From an uncultured Eubacteriales bacterium (GTDB lineage: Bacteria; Bacillota; Clostridia; Oscillospirales; Acutalibacteraceae): a DNA stretch of 64,000 bases. This document shows positions 16,864 to 24,910 of this stretch, piece after piece. Under the pieces are notes generated by a model. It searched no databases, had not been told where the DNA came from, and saw nothing but the letters and a program-made list of their open reading frames with translations. A program made the translations under genes and the position numbers. Location of the stretch: assembly GCA_934454125.1 (NCBI GenBank), contig CAKSFA010000001.1:1-64000 (forward strand), in the 5' to 3' direction. Numbering within the stretch: position 1 is the stretch's first letter; every line of letters starts with the position of its first letter.

Positions 16864-17912
16864 TGCCGCAATATACCGAACAGCAGCTCAAACAAAGTCT
16901 GGAGCAGGAGCAATTTGCCCGTGTTTATTTTTTCTGTGGAGAAGAAAAACTTCTGATGCAAAAAGCTGTAGATCGGTTGATTGCCCGGGTTACCGGCAAT
17001 CAGTTTTTAGATTTTAACTACCAGAATTTCGACGGCGCGTTTGCTGATGTGCAAGAGATTTTGACCGCGGCACAATCGATGCCATTTATGGCTGAGCGAA
17101 AATGTGTTGCCATCAGCGATTTTGACATCGAAAAACGCTCCGCTTCCGATGTTGCGGCAATCAAAGAGCTGATCGCTGATCCGCCGCCCTGCTGTGTGCT
17201 GCTGTTTTACTTATCCAGCCTGAATTTCCCCGAAAAGCGCCCGGGCAAATGGGGCTCGTTTATCACTGCGGTCAATAAAACGGGCGTTACCGTTCGGTTT
17301 TCACATAAAACTTCAGCAGAGATTGAAAAGCTGCTAATGGCTGCCGCACAAAAACGCGGCTGCACGCTCTCACGACAAAATGCTGCGCATTTGCTGTCTT
17401 TAAGCGGCAACGATTTGCAAACGCTTCACAATGAGCTGGAGAAGCTCTGTGCATTTACCGGTTCCGGCGAAATTACCAAAGCAACCATTGAGCAGGTGGC
17501 GGTGCCCAATTTTGAAACAACCGTTTTTCTGATGGCCAACGCTTTGGCCGTCGGTGATTATTCCAAGGCGCAGCAGCGGCTGGCGCTGCTCTTTGCGCAA
17601 AATGAAGAGCCTGTGGCAATTCTTGCGGTGTTGTCATCGGTTTATGTTGATTTTTATCGCGTGCGTGCGTGTGAAGAGAGCGGCCGGCCTCTTTCCGAGC
17701 TGACCGCGCAGTTTGACTATAAGGGCAAAGAATTTCGCTTGAAAAATGCCCGGCGTGACTGTAAGCTTTCGATGCAGGCCTTGCGGCAAAGCCTGCAATT
17801 ATTGCTTGAAACCGACGTTGCGCTCAAAAGCGCCCGTGCAGACGGCAAGCTGCTTTTGCAAACATTGCTTGCAAAGCTTCAAAGCGTTGCAGAAGGGGGA
17901 GAAGCACAGTGA
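16863..17912 (+). CDS. holA: DNA polymerase III subunit delta
   Basis: A 349-residue HolA homologue, the clamp-loader subunit that opens the beta clamp. The N-terminal RVYFFCGEEKLLMQKAVDRL and the FDG/QSMPFMAERKCVAI stretch match the family, as does the central LSGNDLQTLHNELEKLCAF and the C-terminal helical domain (AVLSSVYVDFYRVR, FDYKGKEFRLKNA). Length is typical. The ATG at 16863 overlaps the comEC stop codon; AGGAGGGAAGCC lies upstream. The comEC-holA order is widespread in Bacillota and supports both calls. Confidence 0.92.
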   Translation: MPQYTEQQLKQSLEQEQFARVYFFCGEEKLLMQKAVDRLIARVTGNQFLDFNYQNFDGAFADVQEILTAAQSMPFMAERKCVAISDFDIEKRSASDVAAIKELIADPPPCCVLLFYLSSLNFPEKRPGKWGSFITAVNKTGVTVRFSHKTSAEIEKLLMAAAQKRGCTLSRQNAAHLLSLSGNDLQTLHNELEKLCAFTGSGEITKATIEQVAVPNFETTVFLMANALAVGDYSKAQQRLALLFAQNEEPVAILAVLSSVYVDFYRVRACEESGRPLSELTAQFDYKGKEFRLKNARRDCKLSMQALRQSLQLLLETDVALKSARADGKLLLQTLLAKLQSVAEGGEAQ

Positions 17913-18505
17913 TTACCGTTCAGGAAGCGATTATCGTCGAGGGTAAATACGATAAGATCAAGCTGTCTTCTTTTCTCGATGCGGTGATTTTGGAGACGCG
18001 CGGCTTTCGTATTTTCAAAGACAAAGCGCAGCTTGCCCTGCTTCGCAAACTGGCACAGACCCGCGGTCTTTTGGTTTTTACTGATAGCGATTCTGCCGGT
18101 TTTCTGATTCGCAATTACCTCAAAGGCGCCATTGCGCAGGATCAGATCAAGCATGCCTATCTGCCGGACATATTCGGCAAAGAAGCGCGCAAATCTGCTC
18201 CGTCGAAAGAGGGAAAACTGGGCGTTGAGGGCGTTCAAAAAGAACTGCTGCTTAAGGCACTGCGCACCGCTGGCGCTACGCTGTTGTCTGATCCACCGCA
18301 AACAAAAGCGTCCGCCCGGCGTCTCATCACCAAGCAAGATTTGTTTGCCCTGGGTCTCACCGGTGCCGGCAACAGCGCGCAAAAGCGCAAAGATCTGCTC
18401 AAAGCGCTTGACTTGCCGGAGCACCTTACAACGAATGCTTTGCTGCCGGTTCTCAACAGCTTGTTTTCTTACGAAGAATTTTGTGAGATTGTTCGGCGGA
18501 CTTGA
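17909..18505 (+). CDS. rnmV: ribonuclease M5
   Basis: A 198-residue TOPRIM protein. EAIIVEGKYDKIKL gives the TOPRIM Glu, LVFTDSDSAGFLIRNYL gives the DxD motif, and AYLPDIFGKEARKSAPSKEGKLGVEG fits the RNase M5 pattern; the enzyme matures the 5S rRNA precursor in low-GC Gram-positives. The start is GTG at 17909 in a four-base GTGA overlap with holA, with AGGGGGAG upstream. In most Bacillota it is followed by rsmA; here it is followed by a UbiB-type kinase instead. Confidence 0.9.
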   Translation: MITVQEAIIVEGKYDKIKLSSFLDAVILETRGFRIFKDKAQLALLRKLAQTRGLLVFTDSDSAGFLIRNYLKGAIAQDQIKHAYLPDIFGKEARKSAPSKEGKLGVEGVQKELLLKALRTAGATLLSDPPQTKASARRLITKQDLFALGLTGAGNSAQKRKDLLKALDLPEHLTTNALLPVLNSLFSYEEFCEIVRRT

Positions 18506-18524
18506 CGGATATTGTCAAGTCCGC
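18496..18524 (+). terminator. hairpin at the rnmV stop codon
   Basis: An 11-bp perfect stem (GCGGACTTGAC with GTCAAGTCCGC) around a seven-base loop, overlapping the rnmV stop. It lacks a proper T run (GCTATGCTTATTTT follows), so it may be a weak terminator or an mRNA 3'-end stabiliser. Confidence 0.5.
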
Positions 18525-18566
18525 TATGCTTATTTTATAAAAATCATGTGAAAGCGGGGGAGTGCC

Positions 18567-20177
18567 ATGCAGTCGTCTCAGTCTGGCCAGTCGGCCAACA
18601 CATCGCAAAACAATGCTTCCAGAGTCAAAGAGATTCTTTTGATTTTGCGCAAATATCGCTTGCATAAAGGGTTTACACCCCAAAAGCTGTGTGGCATTTT
18701 AGAAGATCTGGGCCCTACGTTTGTCAAGATCGGCCAAATTTTGTCGATGCGGCAGGACATGCTGCCGAAAGAATACTGTGATCAGCTGACCAAGCTGTGT
18801 TCCAACGTCCGCCCGCTGCCGTTTGAAACGGTCTGCGACGTTCTGCAAACCGAATACGGGCGCCCTTATTCTGAAGTGTTTCACTCCATTGACCCTCAGC
18901 CGCTTGGATCTGCGTCCATTGCGCAGGTGCACGCCGCCGTTTTAACAGACGGCACACCTGTTGTCATCAAGGTGCAGCGACCCAATATTTACCACACGAT
19001 GGAGCAGGATATTACATTACTCAAACGTGCCATCAGTGTGGTGAACATGTTCCGCTCCGTTTCCGGCGTGGTAGATTTGCGTGCCGTGCTTGATGAGCTT
19101 TGGAGCACCGCCCAAGAAGAGCTAGATTTTCTCAAAGAGGCTGCGCATATGGAGCGCTTTGCCCACAACAATGCCGGCGTTGCATACGTCATCTGCCCGA
19201 AGGTTTACCGTGCCTGCACCACAGCGCACGTACTTGTGATGCAGCGCATGCACGGCGTTCCGGTCGATCAAACTGACCAGTTGTGCGCCCAGGGGTATGA
19301 TATGCACGAAATTGGCCAGAAGCTTGCCGAAAATTTTGTCAAGCAGATCCTAGACGATGCATTTTTTCATGCCGACCCGCATCCCGGCAATATTTGGATC
19401 AACGACGGAAAAATTACCTGGCTTGATTTTGGTATGATGGGTATGCTCTCCGGGCGTGACCGTGAGCTGTTTCGTTCGGCTGTTACCGCCATTGTGCACC
19501 AAGATATTTACAGTTTGAAAAACGTGTTTCTCATGCTGGGTACGGCCAAGAAGCCGGTAGACCATGCGCAGCTCTATGCAGATGTCGATGAAATGGTTGC
19601 CCGCTACGGCGGCATGGAGTTGGGCTCGATGAATTTGGGCATGGCATTGCAAGAGTTTATGCATCTTGCCAACAAGCACAGCATTCGCCTGCCGCAAAGC
19701 GTCACGATGCTTAGCCGTGGCATCATGACCATTGAGGGCGTACTCTGCCTGTGTGCACCAGATATCAGCCTGTTGCAGATTTTGGCAACCCACTTGTCCA
19801 ACACATTTTTTCAATCGTTAGACTGGCGCAAAGAGCTTCAGCGCGCCGGCCGGGGAGCCTACACTGCATTGCATAAAGCTGCCGTGTTGCCCTCGCAACT
19901 CTCCGATTTGCTCCAGACCGCCACAAAAGGCCAAGTCAAACTTCATCTTGAAACAGCCCCTGCACCAACTGCGCATCGTCATACAGAATCGCTGTTCAAC
20001 CGCGCAGTTTTGGCTGTACTCATCGCAGCGCTGCTCATCACCTCTGCGCTGCTCACCCAGGCAGATCTCACCCCAAAGCTTGGTTCTGTTCCGCTGCCGG
20101 CAGTGCTGGGGTTTGCCGCAGCTGGCGTGCTCAGCGTGCTTTTGCTCTTTTTCACGCTGCGCAAAAAGAAACCATGA
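18567..20177 (+). CDS. UbiB/AarF/ABC1 family atypical kinase
   Basis: A 536-residue UbiB-family protein. The diagnostic N-terminal motif appears as FVKIGQILSMRQDMLP (KxGQ), then PLGSASIAQVHAA (Ala-rich loop), VVIKVQRPN (Lys), FFHADPHPGNIW (catalytic region) and WLDFGMMG (DFG-like). Two membrane helices form the C terminus (about 483-503 and 511-530), which is the usual UbiB arrangement. Family members are ATPases tied to lipid or quinone metabolism. Clostridia often lack ubiquinone, so the substrate here is unknown. GGGGGAG precedes the ATG at 18567. Confidence 0.9.
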   Translation: MQSSQSGQSANTSQNNASRVKEILLILRKYRLHKGFTPQKLCGILEDLGPTFVKIGQILSMRQDMLPKEYCDQLTKLCSNVRPLPFETVCDVLQTEYGRPYSEVFHSIDPQPLGSASIAQVHAAVLTDGTPVVIKVQRPNIYHTMEQDITLLKRAISVVNMFRSVSGVVDLRAVLDELWSTAQEELDFLKEAAHMERFAHNNAGVAYVICPKVYRACTTAHVLVMQRMHGVPVDQTDQLCAQGYDMHEIGQKLAENFVKQILDDAFFHADPHPGNIWINDGKITWLDFGMMGMLSGRDRELFRSAVTAIVHQDIYSLKNVFLMLGTAKKPVDHAQLYADVDEMVARYGGMELGSMNLGMALQEFMHLANKHSIRLPQSVTMLSRGIMTIEGVLCLCAPDISLLQILATHLSNTFFQSLDWRKELQRAGRGAYTALHKAAVLPSQLSDLLQTATKGQVKLHLETAPAPTAHRHTESLFNRAVLAVLIAALLITSALLTQADLTPKLGSVPLPAVLGFAAAGVLSVLLLFFTLRKKKP

Positions 20178-20192
20178 TGGAGGTATCTCAAT

Positions 20193-20774
20193 TTGACACT
20201 CGATGACTTTTTAACGCAACTGAACAGCGGCAAGACCGTTTCTGCCGGTTCCGAGCTGTATGAATACATGAATCAACTTGCCCAGGAGGCGCAGCGTTTT
20301 ACCGCGCAGCTGAACAATGGCTACCATACCCCGCAAGAGATTCGAGACATCCTTACACAACTTACCGGTCGTCCGATTGATGAAACGTTTTGTCTGTTCC
20401 CGCCATTTTATACCGATTGTGGTAAAAATCTGAAAATTGGCAAACATGTTTTTTTTAACAGCGGCTGCAAATTTCAGGACCAGGGCGGCATCACGATCGA
20501 AGACGGTGTATTCGTTGGACACAATGTAGTGCTTGCCACATTGAATCACAGCCTAGATCCGCAGCACCGCGCCGATCTGGAGCCAGCGCCGATTCACATT
20601 GGCCAAAATGTTTGGATCGGCTCGAATGCGACCGTACTTGCCGGTGTTACCATCGGTGCCGGCGCTGTTGTTGCGGCCGGCGCCGTTGTTACCAAAGATG
20701 TTCCGGCCAATACGGTTGTTGCCGGTGTTCCGGCACGCCCAATCAAACAAATTCCCATCCATTCTGAATCATAA
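20193..20774 (+). CDS. sugar O-acetyltransferase, left-handed beta-helix (Maa/LacA-like)
   Basis: A 193-residue acetyl-CoA-dependent acetyltransferase. The N-terminal helical domain is followed by hexapeptide repeats, and the catalytic His is in [12 protein letters not shown]; the coil [41 protein letters not shown] is characteristic of the maltose/galactoside acetyltransferase family (residues about 145-185). The acceptor sugar cannot be told from sequence. The start is TTG at 20193, placed by GGAGG nine bases upstream. It follows the kinase gene by 15 bases and ends at a strong terminator. Confidence 0.9.
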   Translation: MTLDDFLTQLNSGKTVSAGSELYEYMNQLAQEAQRFTAQLNNGYHTPQEIRDILTQLTGRPIDETFCLFPPFYTDCGKNLKIGKHVFFNSGCKFQDQGGITIEDGVFVGHNVVLATLNHSLDPQHRADLEPAPIHIGQNVWIGSNATVLAGVTIGAGAVVAAGAVVTKDVPANTVVAGVPARPIKQIPIHSES

Positions 20775-20807
20775 AAAGCAGCATAGCCGTTAGACTATGC
20801 TGCTTTT
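20774..20807. terminator. strong bidirectional terminator
   Basis: A 13-bp perfect stem AAAAGCAGCATAG / CTATGCTGCTTTT around an eight-base loop. The A and T flanks let it work for the rightward operon and the leftward phasin-like gene. Confidence 0.88.
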
Positions 20808-20819
20808 CAGATGTATTTT

Positions 20820-20841
20820 CACCTGACAACAGGTGTTTTTT
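20820..20841 (+). terminator. second short hairpin with T run
   Basis: CACCTG/CAGGTG around ACAA, followed by seven Ts. It backs up the preceding terminator for rightward transcription and overlaps the stop codon of the facing gene. Confidence 0.5.
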
Positions 20842-21121
20842 ATGCCTGATTTTGCTCCATCTGCGCCAGTTTTTCTTTTACTTTTTGTAGTTCCTGCGGA
20901 GAGAGTTGCTCCAGCTGCTCAGTAATATCTGCAACCTTTTCTGGTGATTTCTGCGCGTTATGATGCAGTTCTTCATTGAGCGCCTTGCCTTGCTCCAAGG
21001 TTAGTTCGCCTTTTTTGACAAGCTCTTCTACGAGTTCTTTTGATTTTTCTGCACCCATAGCCAAAGCACCAATGCCTGCCAACAAAACCTTTTTCAAATC
21101 CTGTTCCAATTCTTCCAACAT
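20840..21121 (-). CDS. small phasin-like, helix-rich protein
   Basis: A 93-residue, highly charged protein predicted to be almost wholly helical. LEQDLKKVLLAGIGALAMGAEKSKELVEELVKKGELTLEQGKAL is typical of proteins annotated as phasin family in Bacillota, which resemble the N-terminal part of polyhydroxyalkanoate granule proteins. No PHA synthase is visible in the window, so a granule role is doubtful. Start ATG at 21121 follows GGAAAGGAGC. Its upstream region runs straight into the 147-bp tandem repeat array, whose first copy appears to contain its promoter. Function unknown. Confidence 0.72.
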   Translation of the reverse strand: MLEELEQDLKKVLLAGIGALAMGAEKSKELVEELVKKGELTLEQGKALNEELHHNAQKSPEKVADITEQLEQLSPQELQKVKEKLAQMEQNQA

Positions 21122-21137
21122 CGTTATGCTCCTTTCC

Positions 21138-21960
21138 AGATTACAAAATTGATTTCTCATTTTATAGTATCATACGACTGCCGATATTGCAAACCACATA
21201 AATACGAACACGCTAAATTCACATCAGTTTACGGTCGCAAAATTCCCGGTTCTATCCGTCACATCATTTGCAAAGATTCTCTCATGCTTACAAAATCGAC
21301 TGCTCATTTTATAGTATCATACGACTGTCAATCTTACAAACCACATAAATATGAACACGCTAAATTCACATTAGTTTGCGGTCGCAAAATTCCCGGTTCT
21401 ATCCGTCACATCATTTGCAAAGATTCTCTCATGCTTACAAAATCGACTGCTCACTTTAGCACATCATACGACTGTCAATCTTACAAACTACATAAATACG
21501 AACACGCTAAATTCACATCAGTTTGCGGTCGCAAAATTCCCGGTTCTATCCTTTACATCATTTGCAAAGATTCTCTCATGTTTACAAAATCGAATGCTCA
21601 TTTTATAGTATCATACGACTGCCGATCTTACAAACCACATAAATACGAACACGCTAAATTCATATTAGTTTACGGTCGCAAAATTCCCGGTTCTCTCCTT
21701 TACATCATTTGCAAAGATTCTCTCATGCTTACAAAATCGACTGCTCACTTTAGCACATCATACGACTGTCAATCTTACAAACTACATAAATACGAACACG
21801 CTAAATTCACATCAGTTTGCGGTCGCAAAATTCCCGGTTCTATCCTTTACATCATTTGCAAAGATTCTCTCATGTTTATAAAATCGAATGCTCACTTTAG
21901 CACATCATACGACTGCCAATCTTACAAACCACATAAATATGAACAATCTCTGAACTTCTA
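21138..21960. repeat. 147-bp tandem repeat array, about 5.5 copies
   Basis: The landmark CATACGACTG begins at 21171, 21318, 21465, 21612, 21759 and 21906, always exactly 147 bases apart. Copies differ at a few positions and fall into two sub-types at one site: TTTATAGTATCAT (copies 1, 2, 4) and TTTAGCACATCAT (copies 3, 5, 6). One + strand frame stays open through all copies because 147 is a multiple of three, but it lacks a ribosome binding site and shows no known domain, so I do not call it a gene. Copy 1 overlaps the upstream region of the phasin-like gene. The array decays after 21945. Confidence 0.95.
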
Positions 21961-22144
21961 TGAGTTTGTGGTCGCCAAACGGCACTTTCTGGTCGCAAAG
22001 TGGCGCTTTCTGGTCACGAAATCCTGCGGATATTTTACAAAAACTCCCTTCATCCTGCCAAAAGCCGTAGAAAAAACGCCCGATATCTTCTTATTTTCGA
22101 GAGAAAATATAGGCAAATTCAACATAGGCAGCTTTTATGCTTCT

Positions 22145-22154
22145 GTGGTACAAT
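22145..22154 (+). promoter_or_regulatory. extended -10 promoter for thiT
   Basis: TGGTACAAT gives an extended -10 (TGn plus TACAAT at 22149-22154) 22 bases upstream of the thiT ATG. No good -35 is visible. Confidence 0.5.
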
Positions 22155-22176
22155 AAAAGCGAAAGGAGATATTACT

Positions 22177-22716
22177 ATGAAAACAAAAAGAATTGCATTT
22201 TCGGCACTTGCCATCGCACTTGCCACGGTTATTTCTACGTTTATCAAGCTTCCTAGTCTTCCCAACGGTGGCTCAGTTACACTGTTCAGTATGCTGCTGA
22301 TCACGCTAATTGGCTACTGGTATGGTCCGGTGACAGGTATTACCTCTGCTGTGGCTTACGGGGTTTTGCAGTTTATTCTCGGGCCGTATGTTGTGCACCC
22401 GGCACAGGTACTGTTAGATTACCCTCTTGCTTTTGGAGCATTGGGGCTTTCTGGGTTTTTCTGCAACCGTAAGTATGGGTTGTTGATTGGTTATCTTGTG
22501 GGTATTTTAGGTCGTTTATTTTTCCATGAAGTTTCTGGCTTGATTTTTTATACCAGCTATGTTGATGGCTTTTTGGGCAGCTGGCCAGCCATTTGGGCAT
22601 CATTGGTATACAACGCCAGCTACGTACTTACAGAGGGAGCGGTGACGATCGCTTTGCTAGCAATTCCGGCAGTGCGCAACATGTTTGCTGCGCTGAAAAA
22701 AATGGCAACAACCTGA
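22177..22716 (+). CDS. thiT: ECF transporter S component, thiamine-specific (ThiT)
   Basis: A 179-residue membrane protein with about six hydrophobic segments, the substrate-binding subunit of an energy-coupling-factor vitamin transporter. ThiT features include SALAIALATVISTFIKLPSLPNGGSVTLFSMLLI at the N terminus, YGPVTGITSAVAYGVLQF, the DYPLAFGALGLSG loop and the aromatic-rich RLFFHEVSG/FYTSYVDG region that contacts thiamine in the family. It must share EcfA/EcfT subunits encoded elsewhere. GAAAGGAGAT precedes the ATG. No thiamine pyrophosphate riboswitch is visible upstream, unlike many thiT genes; instead the tandem repeats end just before it. Confidence 0.9.
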   Translation: MKTKRIAFSALAIALATVISTFIKLPSLPNGGSVTLFSMLLITLIGYWYGPVTGITSAVAYGVLQFILGPYVVHPAQVLLDYPLAFGALGLSGFFCNRKYGLLIGYLVGILGRLFFHEVSGLIFYTSYVDGFLGSWPAIWASLVYNASYVLTEGAVTIALLAIPAVRNMFAALKKMATT

Positions 22717-22772
22717 TTTTGTATTGTGCTGAAACGTTATCAGCTATCTCTTATTATCATCTTATAATAAAC

Positions 22773-22810
22773 AAAACTGTCTGCCAAGTCTTATTGGCAG
22801 ACAGTTTTTT
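22773..22810. terminator. strong bidirectional terminator
   Basis: A 15-bp perfect stem (AAAACTGTCTGCCAA with TTGGCAGACAGTTTT) and flanking A/T runs. It separates convergent thiT and the ImmA-like gene. Confidence 0.9.
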
Positions 22811-23240
22811 ATTTTTTGTTTTTCAGCATTTGGTAATAATGAATCGCTTTACGCATGAACGGTTCTGTAACACCAAAATATTCGGCAAGCTCCCAAACCT
22901 CGCAAATCCCTTTGCGCAGAGCACAGTCGTAGGCTTTTTGTGGTATCACATTGCGAATAGCCCAGCGCCGTGCCTTCTCCTCGTGGCGAGCAACCAATTC
23001 GCAGGGGCTGTTGATTTTATGTGTGGTGCCCGTCATAATATGGCCGGCTTCATGAGCTACAATGCAGACTTCATCTGCTAGCGTATGCATAGCATTTGGG
23101 TTGAAAAAGATGGCATATTTCTGGTTTGCCTCAATGGTAACGGCAGGGGCGTCATGCAAAGGGCAGTTGCTATAAATCTTGACGCCGGCGTGGTAAAGTT
23201 CTTCATAGATTTTAAACAACGTTTTCCTATTTCTATTCAC
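22809..23240 (-). CDS. ImmA/IrrE family metallo-endopeptidase
   Basis: A 143-residue zinc protease. The HExxH motif is in CIVAHEAGHIMTG near residues 81-85. In mobile elements such as ICEBs1 the ImmA partner cleaves the XRE repressor encoded next to it after DNA damage, which releases the element. The start is GTG at 23240 in a four-base overlap with the repressor stop codon, so the pair is translationally coupled; AAAGGAACG is upstream. The small C-terminal region (ALRKGICEVWELAEYFGVTEPFMRKAI) resembles the helical part that follows the protease fold in this family. Confidence 0.9.
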   Translation of the reverse strand: MNRNRKTLFKIYEELYHAGVKIYSNCPLHDAPAVTIEANQKYAIFFNPNAMHTLADEVCIVAHEAGHIMTGTTHKINSPCELVARHEEKARRWAIRNVIPQKAYDCALRKGICEVWELAEYFGVTEPFMRKAIHYYQMLKNKK

Positions 23241-23593
23241 TTTTTTCGTTCCTTTTCCTGTTGCTGGACAAAGAATTTCGCCATTTCCAGCAGTTTGGCT
23301 TTATTTTCTTCGGTTAATTTTTTGCCTTCGTCGTGCATGGCGTAAGTGAAGTCATCAAAAGAGAGTGTAGCAGCAGAGGCGGGTGGCGCCGGATTTTTAC
23401 CGAGAAGAAAGTCTATGCTGATGCCGAAATAGTCGGCGATTTTGGCGGCATAATCAGCAGAAAGTGTTTTGGTTCTGCCTGATTTAAGTTCAGATAGTGT
23501 GCTGCGGCTGATGCCCAGTTGGCGACAAAGAGCGGTGACGGTGGTGTTATACTGAAAACATAGTTGTTCGATTTTGCCATACATTTCTGTCAT
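23237..23593 (-). CDS. XRE family phage-type repressor
   Basis: A 118-residue repressor. An N-terminal helix-turn-helix (residues about 8-65) reads TVTALCRQLGISRSTLSELK and continues with LSADYAAKIADYFGISIDFLLG, the Cro/CI-type pattern. The C-terminal half (AATLSFDDFTYAMHDEGKKLTEENKAKLLEMAKFF) is short and helical. It is the likely ligand for the four operator-like sites in front of it and the target of the adjacent ImmA protease. The start is ATG at 23593 with AAAGGAGA upstream; an in-frame Met ten codons upstream would bury that site. Confidence 0.92.
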   Translation of the reverse strand: MTEMYGKIEQLCFQYNTTVTALCRQLGISRSTLSELKSGRTKTLSADYAAKIADYFGISIDFLLGKNPAPPASAATLSFDDFTYAMHDEGKKLTEENKAKLLEMAKFFVQQQEKERKK

Positions 23594-23626
23594 AGTCCGG
23601 TCTCCTTTAGATGGTTTGCACAAGAG

Positions 23627-23756
23627 TTACAGAACACTGAAAAAATTGCACAAAAAAGATTGACTATTACAGAATACTGATGTAACATAGGAGCTACAAG
23701 AGCAGAACTCTGTAATGTGTTTTGAATCATCTTTAGTATATTACAGAACTATGTAA
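23627..23756. promoter_or_regulatory. divergent control region with four operator-like sites
   Basis: Four related sequences built on TTACAGAA-N-TGTAA occur at 23627-23639, 23667-23685, 23703-23717 and 23741-23756; the last is the clean palindrome TTACAGAACTATGTAA. A leftward promoter (TTGTAG 23694-23699, 17 bases, TATTCT 23671-23676 on the minus strand) has its -10 inside the second site. A rightward promoter (TTGACT 23660-23665, 17 bases, TAACAT 23683-23688) carries the same site in its spacer. Repressor binding here would therefore affect both directions. Confidence 0.75.
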
Positions 23757-23990
23757 TTGTCAAATCGAAACAGAAAGGGGGATCGCAACCCAAAGCCGGC
23801 TGCAAAGTAGAGTGAAGCTGAGGTGAATTTTATTCACGTTTTTGAGCGCGCTCAAAAGACAGACAGCGGGCGGTATAGCACAAGCAACAGCGCTGTACCG
23901 AGCTATCGTTTACAGTATAGCAAATGGGATGTCCGAACAATCGGACTTTGGATAATTTGCACAGCAAAAATGAAAAAGGGGGAAAGGATT
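23757..23990 (+). other. structured 5' leader of the lysis operon
   Basis: No gene is convincing here. It holds several inverted repeats: GTGAAT-TTT-ATTCAC at 23823-23837, the perfect 18-bp palindrome TTTTGAGCGCGCTCAAAA at 23840-23857, and TCCGA-ACAA-TCGGA near 23931-23944. It could fold as an untranslated leader or bind further regulators. Confidence 0.5.
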
Positions 23991-24188
23991 ATGTGGTTTA
24001 ATTTTAACAAACGCTGTTGGTTGCGCGTTTGTGCTGTAATTTTAGCAGTTGTTGGATTGCTTGGTGTGCTGGGCACAGCAGGTGCAGCAGATTTACAAAC
24101 CATTGGAGTTTGGCAGATGATGGCACAGTTGTTTTGCAGCGGTACGTTGTTATTTGCAAGCATACTGTTATATCGACGACTGAGATAA
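23991..24188 (+). CDS. small two-helix membrane protein
   Basis: A 65-residue protein with two hydrophobic stretches, about residues 12-31 (VCAVILAVVGLLGVLGTAGA) and 42-59 (MMAQLFCSGTLLFASILL), and a basic C terminus RRLR. GGGGAAAGG precedes the ATG at 23991. It is the first gene of the rightward operon behind the repressor. No family recognised. Its position and shape would allow a holin-like or antiholin-like role, but that is a guess. Confidence 0.6.
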   Translation: MWFNFNKRCWLRVCAVILAVVGLLGVLGTAGAADLQTIGVWQMMAQLFCSGTLLFASILLYRRLR

Positions 24189-24206
24189 AAAGAGGTGTGG
24201 AGATCG

Positions 24207-24488
24207 TTGAAACAGCTGGAAATTACACGGGAACTTTTGTACCGTGCGGTAGATCTGTTTTATGAGATGCAGGCTTTGTCTCAAGATACGAATGGCATTA
24301 CACTGTACAATCTGTTGCCGGATGGCATACAGGTGTTTTGTGGTATTGAAACGTTGGCTCAGGCTGCCGGTAAGGTAGCCACAACGCAGTGGTCGGGTAA
24401 TGCAAAGCACCCGATGGAACGGGGATTTTTCTTTTGTGGTGTGTGGTTTTTTCAATTCAAGGAGGATGTATGCACAACGGATATGTAG
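24207..24488 (+). CDS. small phage-cassette protein of unknown function
   Basis: A soluble protein of about 93 residues starting LKQLEITRELLYRAVDLFYEM. I recognise no domain. The start is uncertain: TTG at 24207 has AGGTG nine bases upstream, and GTG at 24195 is also in frame. The first half looks helical; the second contains an aromatic-rich stretch FFFCGVWFFQF. It overlaps the next gene by 19 bases, as is common in phage operons. Confidence 0.5.
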   Translation: MKQLEITRELLYRAVDLFYEMQALSQDTNGITLYNLLPDGIQVFCGIETLAQAAGKVATTQWSGNAKHPMERGFFFCGVWFFQFKEDVCTTDM

Positions 24489-24697
24489 GAATTGGAGAAA
24501 ATTGGGGTGTGTTTGTGCCGCGAGAAGAGGCGCTGGAGTATGCGCTGATGCAGTGCGGCGTAACTTTGCGATATATTACGCATGAAACAGAGGAGTTTTG
24601 TGCAGTGCTGCAGGAGTGGTATTTCAGTGGTGATTGGTTATTGGAGGGACAAGCGGGCAATAAAACGCATAGCATAAACAGGAAAGGTGTGATATAA
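24470..24697 (+). CDS. small phage-cassette protein of unknown function
   Basis: A 75-residue acidic protein (GIGENWGVFVPREEALEYALMQCGV...). No family recognised. AAGGAGG lies five bases before the ATG at 24470. The next gene begins immediately after its stop codon. Compact spacing and strong binding sites indicate a translated gene rather than a chance frame. Confidence 0.55.
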   Translation: MHNGYVGIGENWGVFVPREEALEYALMQCGVTLRYITHETEEFCAVLQEWYFSGDWLLEGQAGNKTHSINRKGVI

Positions 24698-24910
24698 TTG
24701 AAATGTCGAGGATGTTATTATTATCGTAGTTTATCTCAAAACAACATGATGGATGATTTTTGTTGTCACTATCTGATTGACACCGGGAAAATGCGAAAAA
24801 TACCACCCGAGATGTGTTATCAGCATAAGAATACGCCATATTTGAAACGAGAACGAGAGCCGCGCTCATGGAGTGCGGAAAATAGGAGGTTTGTGTTATG
24901 CAACTGGTAA
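24698..24910 (+). CDS. small Cys-rich phage-type protein
   Basis: A 70-residue protein with a likely metal-binding Cys set: C3 and C6 (CRGC), a CC pair near residue 22 and a Cys near 40. The pattern CxxCxYY...C.H resembles small zinc-ribbon-like proteins of phages and mobile elements. The start is TTG at 24698 after GGAAAGGTG. It overlaps the endolysin start by 13 bases. Function unknown. Confidence 0.5.
   Translation: MKCRGCYYYRSLSQNNMMDDFCCHYLIDTGKMRKIPPEMCYQHKNTPYLKREREPRSWSAENRRFVLCNW

Noticed and set aside
21138..21960. CRISPR array
   Set aside because: The 147-base units are contiguous, with no unique spacers; not CRISPR.
22000..22176. Thiamine pyrophosphate riboswitch before thiT
   Set aside because: No CTGAGA or ACCTGA-type core elements found.
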